From 66-474 sp035249175 (GTDB lineage: Bacteria > Pseudomonadota > Gammaproteobacteria > Xanthomonadales > Rhodanobacteraceae): a DNA stretch of 64,000 bases. Below are positions 1 to 7,894 of this stretch, one piece after another. The notes under the pieces were generated by a model. It had not been told where the DNA came from and did not search any database. It saw nothing but the letters and a program-made list of their open reading frames with translations. The translations under genes and the position numbers were made by a program. The stretch spans positions 38,142-102,141 of the forward strand of contig DATFGT010000045.1 in NCBI GenBank assembly GCA_035249175.1. Direction: 5' to 3'. Within the stretch, counting starts at the first letter, position 1. Each line of letters opens with the position of its first letter.

Positions 1-169
1 CCTTGAGCAGCGGATAGATCGCTACGATCACCGACTGCATCATGTCGTTCAACATGTGCGCAAAGCTGACTGCGCCGATCATGCCGAAATGCGTGCGCCG
101 CGGCAGTTTGCGGGCAGGCCGCACCAGGGTCGCACTCGCCTGTATGCGGTTTGCGTCCGCGATTGTCAC
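1..169 (-). CDS. MFS transporter, fosmidomycin-resistance (Fsr) like, N-terminal part only
   Basis: Only the first 56 codons lie in the window; the gene runs off the left edge. The start is a GTG that shares the bases GTGA with the stop of the upstream dehydrogenase gene, so the two are probably translationally coupled. After about 25 charged residues the protein reads FAHMLNDMMQSVIVAIYPLL, which matches the first membrane segment of Fsr-family major facilitator efflux pumps, where the H-LNDxMQS-IYPLLK pattern is typical. The substrate cannot be judged from this fragment. Confidence 0.7.
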   Translation of the reverse strand, partial: MTIADANRIQASATLVRPARKLPRRTHFGMIGAVSFAHMLNDMMQSVIVAIYPLLK

Positions 170-2433
170 GCCATCTTGTCCGCAGCGGCCACCACGTCGG
201 CTTCGTTCGGCAGCACCAGCAGCGCCGCATCCGCAAGCGGCGTGTAGGTATCTGCGCCGACCACGCGCCGCAGCGGCTTGTCGCCGAGCCCGGCTTCGAC
301 GATCGCGGTGATCACGCCTTCGCCCACGCCCGCGCTGCGCCGTCCTTCGTCCAGCACGATGATGCGCTTGGCGGTCTTCGCCTGCGCCGCGATGAATTTT
401 TCATTGAGCGGCACCAGCCAGCGCAGATCGACCACCCGCACGTTCCACTTGTGCCGCTTTTCGATCTCGCGCGCGGCGCGCAGTGCCATCGGCACCCCAT
501 TGCCGAAGGTGAAAATCACCACATCATTCGCCTTTGGCTCATACACGCGCCCCTCGCCCAGCGGCATCGCCTGGTCCGGCGCGGGATAAGCGAACTGCCA
601 CTGGCCATCGCCCGGCTGGTACAAATCCTTGGCCATGTACAACGCGATCGGCTCCAGGATCGCACATACGCGGCCATCGACCTTGCACAGCGCCGCCAGC
701 GTGCGCAGCATCATGGCGGCATCGTCGCCGCGCGACGGGCAACCGACGACCAATCCCGGAATGTCGCGCAGCGCGGCGATCGAGTTGTCGTTGTGGAAGT
801 GGCCGCCAAAACCTTTCTGATAACCCAGCGATGCAATCCGCACCAGCAGCGGATTGCGATACTGGTCGTTCGAGAAAAACTGCAGCGACGCCGCCTCGCC
901 GCGGATCTGGTCGCAGGCGTTGTGGAAATACGCGAGGTACTGGATTTCGGGCACGGGCAGCATGCCCATGTTGGCATAACCCTGCGCCAACCCGAGGATC
1001 ATCGTCTCGTCGAGCAGCGTGTTGAAGACGCGCGCGCCCTTGAATGCCTTGTGCAGTCCGCGCGTCACCGTGTACACACCACCCTTCTGTGCCACGTCTT
1101 CGCCGAACAGCAGCGATTCCGGGTATTTCGCCAGCAGGTCGTGCAGCGCCGCATTGATCACCAGCGCGAGATGCCGCGGTGGCAGTTTTTCGGGCAGCTT
1201 GTCCTGGCCACCGAACACCTCCACGCGCTTGTCCGCGTAATCCGCACGCGCGGCTTCGGCGGCCACGGCCTTCGGCGTGTACGGCGCCAGCGGTTTGATC
1301 ACCGCTTCGAGCGACTTCAGTTTCGGACGATCGTAGGCTTCCTCGGCCGCGGCGAAGCAGTGCTTGCGGGTGGATTCGTATTGGTCGAACAACGACTGCT
1401 TCGTATACACGCCCGATTCCAGCGCGATCGCGGCCGAGCGCAGCAGCGGATCGGTCGCTTCCAGCGACATCAATTCCTCGAAGCTGCGCCACTCGATTTC
1501 GAAATCCGTGCCCGCGTGTCCGGCAAGGCGCGTGGCCTTGAGATGCAGGAACGTCGGGCGACGCGTGTTGCGGCAATGCTCGACTGCGCGCTGCACCTGC
1601 GCGTAGCCTTCGGCCAGATCGAGCCCGTCGGCGAAGAAGTAGTCGAGATCCTTGCGATCGCGGAAATTGTTGGCGATCCATCCACTCGGCGTCTTCACCG
1701 AAATGCCGATGCCGTTGTCCTCGCACACGAACAGCACCGGCGCCGGCAAGCGCTGGTACGCCGTCCAGCCCGCGGCGTTGAACGCGGTCTGCGCGGTCGC
1801 ATGGTTGCTGGAGGCATCGCCGAACGAACAGATCACGATCGAATCGTTCGGAATCGGCAGCGCATGGCCGATGCGCTGCGCCTGCTCGATCGCGATTGCG
1901 GTGCCCAGCGCCTTGGGCAGGTGCGAGGCGATCGTGGACGTCTGCGGCAAAACCCACAGCGGCTTGGAACCCCACACCTTGTGGCGTCCGCCCGATGCGG
2001 GATCTTCGCTGCTCGCCGCGAACGACAACGCCGAATCCGTGACCGGGTCCATGTCCGGCAACTTGCGGAAGCGCTCGGCCATGAACGCGCCTGAGCGGTA
2101 GTGCAGGAACGCGGGGTCGGTATGGCGCGTCAGCCGAGCCACCATCGCATTGCCTTCGTGCCCCGACGAACCGATGGTGTAGAACACCTTGTTCTGCACG
2201 CGCAGCACGCGCGCCATCAAATCCAGATGACGCGAAATCAGTTGCGATTCGAGCAGTTCGCGGAAATCGCGCGCGCTGCACGCGCTGCCCAGCAGCACCG
2301 GCGCATCGTCGCGCGGCATGGTCGCGGGTTCGCCCTGCCACGCCTGCACGAATTCGGTGAAATTCTGGTCGACGATTTCCGCGCGGTTGAAACCCTTGTG
2401 GCGCGCCGGGATGGGAGTCTTGATTGCGGTCAT
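166..2433 (-). CDS. Fused alpha-beta 2-oxoacid dehydrogenase E1 component (thiamine diphosphate dependent)
   Basis: A 755-residue protein joins what are normally two subunits of a branched-chain or pyruvate-type 2-oxoacid dehydrogenase E1. Residues about 45-390 form the alpha-like half, with a thiamine-diphosphate site at GDASSN (205) followed by CEDN (237); the usual GDG is GDA here. Residues about 420-755 form the beta-like half, opening with LLFGEDVAQKGGV (441-453). The ATG at 2433 is chosen because the preceding in-frame residues belong to the 3' end of the acetyltransferase gene read in another frame. No E2 or E3 gene is nearby, so the acceptor lipoyl enzyme must be encoded elsewhere. 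Substrate (2-oxoisovalerate, pyruvate or other) is not determined. Confidence 0.85.
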   Translation of the reverse strand: MTAIKTPIPARHKGFNRAEIVDQNFTEFVQAWQGEPATMPRDDAPVLLGSACSARDFRELLESQLISRHLDLMARVLRVQNKVFYTIGSSGHEGNAMVARLTRHTDPAFLHYRSGAFMAERFRKLPDMDPVTDSALSFAASSEDPASGGRHKVWGSKPLWVLPQTSTIASHLPKALGTAIAIEQAQRIGHALPIPNDSIVICSFGDASSNHATAQTAFNAAGWTAYQRLPAPVLFVCEDNGIGISVKTPSGWIANNFRDRKDLDYFFADGLDLAEGYAQVQRAVEHCRNTRRPTFLHLKATRLAGHAGTDFEIEWRSFEELMSLEATDPLLRSAAIALESGVYTKQSLFDQYESTRKHCFAAAEEAYDRPKLKSLEAVIKPLAPYTPKAVAAEAARADYADKRVEVFGGQDKLPEKLPPRHLALVINAALHDLLAKYPESLLFGEDVAQKGGVYTVTRGLHKAFKGARVFNTLLDETMILGLAQGYANMGMLPVPEIQYLAYFHNACDQIRGEAASLQFFSNDQYRNPLLVRIASLGYQKGFGGHFHNDNSIAALRDIPGLVVGCPSRGDDAAMMLRTLAALCKVDGRVCAILEPIALYMAKDLYQPGDGQWQFAYPAPDQAMPLGEGRVYEPKANDVVIFTFGNGVPMALRAAREIEKRHKWNVRVVDLRWLVPLNEKFIAAQAKTAKRIIVLDEGRRSAGVGEGVITAIVEAGLGDKPLRRVVGADTYTPLADAALLVLPNEADVVAAADKMA

Positions 2434-2443
2434 GTTTGTATGT

Positions 2444-3010
2444 TCAGGCAGCGCGCTCGGCACGGCGCGCAAACCATTCCTCGCGCGTCTGGCCCCAGAT
2501 TTCGATCGGATCCTGATCGCGGGGCGCGGGCATGTGGCCAGGACCTTGGAGGGTGGAACCCAGCCGTTTGGCGACCGCCTGCGAAGCCGTGTTGGTGGGC
2601 GCGATGCAGTGAATGATCTGCGTCCAGCCGAGGTGCGCGAAGGTCCAGTCGATCGCGGCCGTGGCGGCCTCCGTGGCGTAACCCTTTCCCCACGCTTCAC
2701 GCGCAAGCGTCCAGCCGATCTCGTCACCGGGCCAGCCTTCAGGGTGCAACGGACCCACGCGTCCGACCCACCGCCCGGTGCTCTTCTCGATCACGGAGAA
2801 AGCATGGAAGCCGAGTACGTGCCATGCACCCACCGCCGCCGTGAAATGGTTCCATGCTTCGAAACGATCCTTGACCCCGCCGAGGTGCCGCATGACCTCT
2901 GCGTCCCGGGCAATCGCAGCCCATGCTTCGAAATCGTCGCCGCAGGGCGGACGCAGGACCAGCCGTTCCGTTTCCAGCACGGGTTCCGGCTTCGGCATGG
3001 CGTCCGACAT
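2444..3010 (-). CDS. GNAT family N-acetyltransferase (RimJ/RimL-like)
   Basis: A 188-residue protein of the acetyltransf_3 type that uses acetyl-CoA to acetylate an amine, often a protein N-terminus or small molecule. It opens with LETERLVLRPP (residues 12-22), the usual first strand of RimJ/RimL-like enzymes. The acetyl-CoA loop is AWGKGYATEA near residue 105, and CIAPTNTASQAVAKRLG is the typical last helix. Start at the ATG seven bases past the stop of the upstream pilin-like gene. It ends ten bases before the E1 gene start, so the three genes may form one transcript. The substrate is unknown. Confidence 0.85.
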   Translation of the reverse strand: MSDAMPKPEPVLETERLVLRPPCGDDFEAWAAIARDAEVMRHLGGVKDRFEAWNHFTAAVGAWHVLGFHAFSVIEKSTGRWVGRVGPLHPEGWPGDEIGWTLAREAWGKGYATEAATAAIDWTFAHLGWTQIIHCIAPTNTASQAVAKRLGSTLQGPGHMPAPRDQDPIEIWGQTREEWFARRAERAA

Positions 3011-3017
3011 CAGCAGC

Positions 3018-3455
3018 TCACTTCTGGGCCGAGTGATAGGTGCATTCCGGCTCGGCGCTCGCGATGTCGGGAATGTTCGGGCTGTAGCAGGTGTACTGCA
3101 CGCCCTGCTTGCCGTCCTTGCCGGTGACGATTTTCGGCACCAGTTGCACGATGCCGTCACTGACACCGACGGCAGGCGTCAGATATACATTGATCACGCC
3201 GCCCTTGCTGACCAGGATCGAGCGAATCTCCTGGCTACTCAATTGGTTCGGTGCCGCGACGTGCGCCTCGGCATTGCTGGAGGGTGGCGTAGGGTTCGAC
3301 AGCATCGCATTGGCGACGCCGATCTTCACCAACGCCAGTTTCAGCGAACTCAGTGCGACGTGCATTGTGTTGGCGTTGACGGCCGCCGCCGCGCCGCCCG
3401 AAGCAAGCATGGCGCCAATCGCAAAACCAGCCAGCCATTTGTTGAGGATTTTCAT
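3018..3455 (-). CDS. Secreted pilin-like protein of unknown function
   Basis: A 145-residue protein with a good ribosome site (AGGAGA) before the ATG. Residues 1-25 are a cleavable-type signal peptide (charged MKILNK, hydrophobic core, AAAA). The mature part has one weak helix, then from about residue 84 a stretch reading KGGVINVYLTPAVGVSDG..IVQLVPKI..VQYTCYS, with cysteines at 123 and 138. This strand pattern and the closing cysteine pair resemble the C-terminal head of type IV pilins. However, the type III prepilin leader (G-F-T-L-x-E) is missing. Export to the periplasm is likely; assembly into a pilus is not supported. Function unknown. Confidence 0.6.
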   Translation of the reverse strand: MKILNKWLAGFAIGAMLASGGAAAAVNANTMHVALSSLKLALVKIGVANAMLSNPTPPSSNAEAHVAAPNQLSSQEIRSILVSKGGVINVYLTPAVGVSDGIVQLVPKIVTGKDGKQGVQYTCYSPNIPDIASAEPECTYHSAQK

Positions 3456-3494
3456 CCGAGTCTCCTGATGCATCGAATCTCAACCATTCCTCTC

Positions 3495-3602
3495 GTCATT
3501 CCGGGTCGCCCGCGCGCTTTTGGTCGGAACGCGGAGTCCAGCTTTGGTTCCCCGAGCCAACCGCACCGGACTCCGGATCGCCTCCGCAGCGTCCGGAATG
3601 AC
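3495..3602. repeat. Dispersed GTCATTCC/GGAATGAC palindromic repeat
   Basis: Starts with GTCATTCCGGGT and ends with its near complement TCCGGAATGAC, enclosing a variable core with GAGTCC and CTCCGGATCGCC. It fills the gap between the pilin-like gene and the acyl-CoA dehydrogenase gene. Related copies occur at 4884, 14290, 22322, 30758, 44831 and about 57738. Confidence 0.75.
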
Positions 3603-3630
3603 CAAGAAGAATAGTCGTTCGAGATGGCTT

Positions 3631-4803
3631 CTAGAACGCATTTATTCCCGTGAGTTCGCGCCCGACCACGAGCTGATGCACCGTCTGCGTACCTTCGTAC
3701 GTCACCACCGATTCCAGGTTCAACGCGTGTCGGATCGCGACGTGTTCGGTCGTGATGCCGGCGCCGCCGAGAATGTCGCGGCATTCGCGCGCGATATCCA
3801 AAGCCATGCGCACATTGTTCCATTTCGCCAGCGAAACCTGGGTCGGGTGCAACTGACCCGCATCTTTCAGCCGACCCAGGCGCAGTGCCAGCAACTGCGC
3901 GGTAGTGATGCGGCGCGCGATGTCGGCCAGTCGCAACTGGATTGCCTGATTGGCGGCCAGCGGCCGGTTGAACAGCAAGCGCTCCTGGGTGTAATCGAGC
4001 ACTTCCTTCAGGCACGCCTGCGCGGCGCCGATCGGCCCCCAACTGATGCCGAAGCGCGCGGAATCGAGACAGCTCAGCGGGCCGCGTAAGCCTTTCACGT
4101 TCGGCAGCATCGCGCTCGCCGGCACGCGCACATCGTCGAGAAACAACGCGCTCGTCACCGACGCGCGCAAGCTCATCTTCTTGTGCACTTCCTGCGCCGC
4201 GAAGCCTTTGGTGTTCGTCGGCACCAGGAACCCGCGGATACCGTCGTCGGTCCTGGCCCACACCAGAGCGACCTGCGCGAGGTTGCCGTTGGTGATCCAC
4301 ATCTTGGAACCGTTGATCACCCAGTCGCAGCCGTCCTGCTTCGCGACAGTCTTCATGTTGGCCGGATCGGAACCGCCATGCGGTTCGGTCAGGCCGAAGC
4401 AGCCGATCACCTCGCCCGCCGCCATCTTCGGCAGGTATTCGCGCTTCTGCTCCTCGCTGCCGAACGCGAAGATCGGATACATCACCAAGGATGATTGCAC
4501 CGAAGCGAAGCTGCGCAGGCCGGAATCGCCGCGCTCCATTTCCTGGCAGATCAGGCCATAGCTGACCTGGTTCATGCCGGCGCCGCCGTATTCCTCGGGG
4601 ATTGTCGCGCCCAACAGGCCGAGGGATGCGATCTCCGGAATCAGTTCGGCGGGAAATCGCGCCTGGTCGAAGCAATCGCCGATGATCGGCAGCACCTTGT
4701 CATCGACGAAGCGCGCCACCGAATCCTGCACCATGCGTTCCTCGTCGGAAAGCAGCGCGCGGACGTCGTAAAGATCGAGCGGATTCAAGCGTGGGGCAGC
4801 CAT
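3631..4803 (-). CDS. gcdH: Acyl-CoA dehydrogenase, glutaryl-CoA dehydrogenase-like
   Basis: A 390-residue flavoprotein that would oxidise an acyl-CoA at the alpha-beta carbons; glutaryl-CoA dehydrogenases also decarboxylate the product to crotonyl-CoA in lysine and aromatic-compound breakdown. The N-terminal helical part (LGLLGATIPEEYGGAG), the flavin-binding strand domain (CFGLTEPHGGSDP, KMWITNG) and the C-terminal domain (CRDILGGAGI) are all present. The catalytic glutamate is in VTYEGT (about residue 370). The overall wording, such as SYGLICQEMERGDSGLRS and SVQSSLVMYPI, fits glutaryl-CoA dehydrogenase best among the family. The ATG at 4803 is preferred over a GTG 27 bases upstream. No other pathway genes adjoin it. 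Confidence 0.85.
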   Translation of the reverse strand: MAAPRLNPLDLYDVRALLSDEERMVQDSVARFVDDKVLPIIGDCFDQARFPAELIPEIASLGLLGATIPEEYGGAGMNQVSYGLICQEMERGDSGLRSFASVQSSLVMYPIFAFGSEEQKREYLPKMAAGEVIGCFGLTEPHGGSDPANMKTVAKQDGCDWVINGSKMWITNGNLAQVALVWARTDDGIRGFLVPTNTKGFAAQEVHKKMSLRASVTSALFLDDVRVPASAMLPNVKGLRGPLSCLDSARFGISWGPIGAAQACLKEVLDYTQERLLFNRPLAANQAIQLRLADIARRITTAQLLALRLGRLKDAGQLHPTQVSLAKWNNVRMALDIARECRDILGGAGITTEHVAIRHALNLESVVTYEGTQTVHQLVVGRELTGINAF

Positions 4804-4883
4804 GGGGGGTCCGGGTTCGTGACAAGCCACTCATTGTAACGGGACTCGAAACCCGGATTCCGAAAGGGCGCAACAAATACTTC

Positions 4884-4950
4884 GTCATTCCGGGGGCGTC
4901 CACGGCTTCACTGTGGACGCCAGTGGAGCCGGCGATCGCCCCGGAATGAC
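4884..4950. repeat. Dispersed GTCATTCC/GGAATGAC palindromic repeat, compact copy
   Basis: Outer arms GTCATTCCGGGG (4884-4895) and CCCCGGAATGAC (4939-4950) are perfectly complementary over 12 bases. An inner hairpin of GGCGTCCAC and GTGGACGCC lies between them. It sits between two genes transcribed leftward and could fold as a large stem-loop in RNA from either strand. Confidence 0.85.
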
Positions 4951-4962
4951 GACAAGATGGTT

Positions 4963-5898
4963 TCAAATCTTGTCCGGTCTTCGATTGCTCACGCCGTGCG
5001 GCACATGCCCCGTCGCGACATGTCGGCGCGCCGACTCCACGTTGACCGGCGAATCGTCGAAGAACAGGTCCGCGCCGAAGGCTTCGAGGAACGGCCCCTT
5101 GTCGCGGCCGCCGAGGAACAACGCCTCGTCGATGCGCACGCCCCACTGGCGCAGCGTCAGGATCACGCGCTTGTGCGCCGGCGCCGAACGCGCCGTGACG
5201 AGTGCGGTGCGGATGGGCGAATCCTCGGGAGGAAACGCGGCCTGCAACCGATGCAGCGCGGCCAGGAAATTGCGAAACGGGCCACCAGAAAGCGGTTCAT
5301 TCCAGTGCTCGGTTTCGTTGCGATGGAACGCATCGAGGCCTTGTTCCTGCGACAGGCGCTCGGACTCGTCGCCGAAGATCACTGCGTCGCCATCGAACGC
5401 GATGCGCAGCTGCCCCGGATGCGCGTCGTGCACCTGCGAGGGCAGGATCGTAGCCGCCGCGACGCCCGAGTTCAGCGCGCGCGCCACGTTTTCGGCGTTG
5501 GCGGACAGGAACAAGTCCACCCCGAACGGCGCGATGTATTCGCTGGTCGCCTCGCCCGAGGTGAACGCCGCGCGGCTGATCGCAAGCCCGTGGTGCTGGA
5601 TCGAATTGAAGATGCGCAACCCGGTGTCGCCGGAGTTGCGCGACAGCAGCACCACTTCCACGTACGGCGTATCCGGCGCCGGCCTGTTCAGCGCAAGCAG
5701 CTTTTTCACCACCGGAAATGCCACGCCCGGTTGCAACACGTCGTTCTCGTGCGCGATCTGGTAGACGCGATAGGCTTCCAGCCCTTCGCGCTCGAACAGT
5801 TCGTGCGACTCCGCCAGGTCGAACAGCGCACGCGAGGAAATCGCAACGACCAGCTTGTCGTCGCGGACGGGTTCGTCGCTGGTGCACGCGGTTGCCAC
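4963..5898 (-). CDS. 5'-nucleotidase, cytosolic type (NT5C1 family)
   Basis: A 311-residue cytosolic protein of the 5'-nucleotidase family related to animal NT5C1A/B, which releases phosphate from nucleoside monophosphates. Family features seen are LVVAISSRALFDL near the start, EVVLLSRNSGDTGLRIF in the middle, IAFDGDAVIFGDESE (the aspartate-rich phosphohydrolase-like motif, about residues 167-181) and LFFDDSPVNVESAR near the C-terminus. Length is close to that of bacterial members. It stands alone between repeats and the phosphate transporter gene; a role in nucleotide salvage or phosphate recovery beside the Pit transporter is only an inference. Confidence 0.85.
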   Translation of the reverse strand: MATACTSDEPVRDDKLVVAISSRALFDLAESHELFEREGLEAYRVYQIAHENDVLQPGVAFPVVKKLLALNRPAPDTPYVEVVLLSRNSGDTGLRIFNSIQHHGLAISRAAFTSGEATSEYIAPFGVDLFLSANAENVARALNSGVAAATILPSQVHDAHPGQLRIAFDGDAVIFGDESERLSQEQGLDAFHRNETEHWNEPLSGGPFRNFLAALHRLQAAFPPEDSPIRTALVTARSAPAHKRVILTLRQWGVRIDEALFLGGRDKGPFLEAFGADLFFDDSPVNVESARRHVATGHVPHGVSNRRPDKI

Positions 5899-5919
5899 GG
5901 TGGCAGTCTAACGCGGCAA

Positions 5920-7044
5920 TCAGACCCACAGAGGACGAGATATTTCAACCAGCACCCACGCCATGAATGCGCTGATCGGCAGCGTCAGGATCCATGACCA
6001 CACCATGCGCTCGACGACGGTCCAGCGCACCGCGTTGAAACGTTTGGCCGCGCCGACGCCCATGATCGACGACGACACCACGTGGGTGGTGGAAACCGGC
6101 AGTCCGAAGGCCGACGCAACGATGATCACCGCCGCGGAACTGGTTTCGGCGGCAAACCCATTGATCGGATGCAGCTTGACCATCTTGTGGCCGAGCGTCT
6201 TTATGATGCGCCAGCCGCCGCCGGCGGTGCCGGCCGCCATCACCAGCGCGCATACAACCTTCACCCACACCGGGATCGGGAAATGCCCACCCACGTCGGA
6301 CACCCGCAGGAAGTGCAGCCATGCTGGCAGGTGATCGAAATTGTGCGCGAGGGTCGCGTCGGCAAGCGCCAGCGCGATGATCCCCATGGTCTTCTGGGCG
6401 TCATTCATCCCGTGCGATATTCCCATCGCGGCCGCCGAAAACAGTTGCGCCTTGCCGAAAAATAAATTGACGAATGGCGTGCGCCCGAATCGGCGCAGCC
6501 AGCCTTTGCGGTAACCGAACCACGCGAACAGCGCCAGCAGCGCGCCCATCACTACGATGCCGAGCACGAAGCCGGCCACTGGCGAAGCCACCATCGGCAC
6601 CAGCACCTTGGGAACCAGCCCACCGCCGCGCCACCAATGATCGGGGTCGGTGGCCCAGATGATCGCGCGGAAATTGCCGTCGGACGCGGCGAACGCGGCG
6701 CCGCACAAGCCGCCGATCAACGCATGCGACGACGAAGACGGCAAGCCCAGCCACCATGTGATCAGGTTCCAGATGATGGCGCCCAGCAGCGCGCAGATCA
6801 GCACCTCGCCGCCGACCTGGAGCACGCCCGCGTCGATCAGGCCCGTGGCAATGGTGATCGCGACGGCGGAGCCGAGCAACGCGCCGCCAAGGTTGGTGGT
6901 CGCGGCCAGCAGCACCGCCTGCCCCGGTGTCAATACCCTGGTGGCGACCACGGTCGCGATGGAATTGGCGGTGTCATGGAAGCCGTTGATGTAAGTGAAC
7001 ACCAACGCGATCACGATCACCGCGGCGAGAAGGCCTATGCTCAT
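5920..7044 (-). CDS. pit: Low-affinity inorganic phosphate transporter (PiT family)
   Basis: A 374-residue inner-membrane protein importing metal-phosphate in symport with protons. The two signature repeats of PiT transporters are present: INGFHDTANSIAT near residue 20 and ISHGMNDAQKTMGI in the second half. About ten hydrophobic segments can be traced, ending in FMAWVLVEISRPLWV. It lies 112 bases downstream of a DUF47 gene on the same strand, the usual arrangement in which the DUF47 protein modulates Pit. It is shorter than E. coli PitA (about 500 residues) and lacks the large central loop, as in many non-enteric PiT proteins. Confidence 0.93.
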   Translation of the reverse strand: MSIGLLAAVIVIALVFTYINGFHDTANSIATVVATRVLTPGQAVLLAATTNLGGALLGSAVAITIATGLIDAGVLQVGGEVLICALLGAIIWNLITWWLGLPSSSSHALIGGLCGAAFAASDGNFRAIIWATDPDHWWRGGGLVPKVLVPMVASPVAGFVLGIVVMGALLALFAWFGYRKGWLRRFGRTPFVNLFFGKAQLFSAAAMGISHGMNDAQKTMGIIALALADATLAHNFDHLPAWLHFLRVSDVGGHFPIPVWVKVVCALVMAAGTAGGGWRIIKTLGHKMVKLHPINGFAAETSSAAVIIVASAFGLPVSTTHVVSSSIMGVGAAKRFNAVRWTVVERMVWSWILTLPISAFMAWVLVEISRPLWV

Positions 7045-7156
7045 TCGGTGTTCCGTGCTGTGCGCTGCCTTGAATCAACGGCGCGGCCGGTGGAGGTGCG
7101 GCGGACGCCAGCGGGGACTGCGGAGGCATGCCAAGACCGCACGAAGCTGAAGCCTC

Positions 7157-7786
7157 TCACGAGTTCTTCAACACAATTGAATAGATGACGTTGCCCACGT
7201 CGCGGCAACGATCAATGGCCTTTTCCAGCAATTCGAACAGGTCCTTCACCAGCATCACCCGGATCGGATCGTCGCTGCCGAGGTACAGGTCGCGATAAGG
7301 CGCCAGCAACATCCGGTCTGCTTCCGATTCGGTGGCCTGCAGGCGATCCTGCAGTTTGCGCATGCGGCCGATGTTCATGCCGTTGCGCAACTCGCGCACC
7401 ATTTCCGCCACCCCGTCGGTGGCGCTCATCAGCAAGCTGGCGCGCGATGCGAAGTCGATCCCTTCGACGCGTTTGGCCACGATCACGTAGCGCTCGGCGA
7501 ACTTCTCTATGGTCTTGGGAATGCGGTATAGCGCGGACGACATCGCCTCGATGTCTTCGCGGTCCAGTGCGGTAACGAACGTGTTGACCAGCGCCTCGCT
7601 GATCTGCGCCGCCAGATCCTTTTCACGCCGGCGCGCGGCGCGAAAACCGTCCAGCAGCATCGGCTCGCCGTGCGCTTCCAGCAGCGCCTGCAACGCCTTC
7701 GCGCCATCGCGGGCGGCGCCGGCGCTGGATTCCAGCAAGTCGTAAAATCGATCCCCTTTGCCGAACATCGTCTGCAGCGAGAACAT
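7157..7786 (-). CDS. DUF47 family PhoU-like phosphate transport accessory protein
   Basis: A 209-residue all-helical cytosolic protein of the DUF47 (YkaA/Pit accessory) family. It begins FGKGDRFYDLLESSAGAA, typical of the family, and carries ALLEAHGEP, the conserved acidic helix DREDIEAMSSALY, and KDLFELLEKAIDRCRDVGNVI near the end, which resemble the metal-binding helices of PhoU. Placed directly before the pit gene, it probably controls Pit activity or phosphate signalling. The divergent CNNM-type gene starts about 110 bases away, so the promoters of both lie within 7787-7894. Confidence 0.9.
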   Translation of the reverse strand: MFSLQTMFGKGDRFYDLLESSAGAARDGAKALQALLEAHGEPMLLDGFRAARRREKDLAAQISEALVNTFVTALDREDIEAMSSALYRIPKTIEKFAERYVIVAKRVEGIDFASRASLLMSATDGVAEMVRELRNGMNIGRMRKLQDRLQATESEADRMLLAPYRDLYLGSDDPIRVMLVKDLFELLEKAIDRCRDVGNVIYSIVLKNS

Positions 7787-7894
7787 GGCGTTCCATCCGG
7801 GCGTGATGCTGCAAATGGTACACGAGCAGCCGTTGCGTCCGAAGCAGTTCCGCGCTTGCTAGACTTCCCGGATGGAATCCCCCGAGCGGCCACG

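Noticed and set aside
151..2094. A 647-codon frame on the + strand
   Set aside because: It is antisense to the dehydrogenase E1 gene, is His/Arg-rich and has no domain; typical shadow in high-GC DNA.
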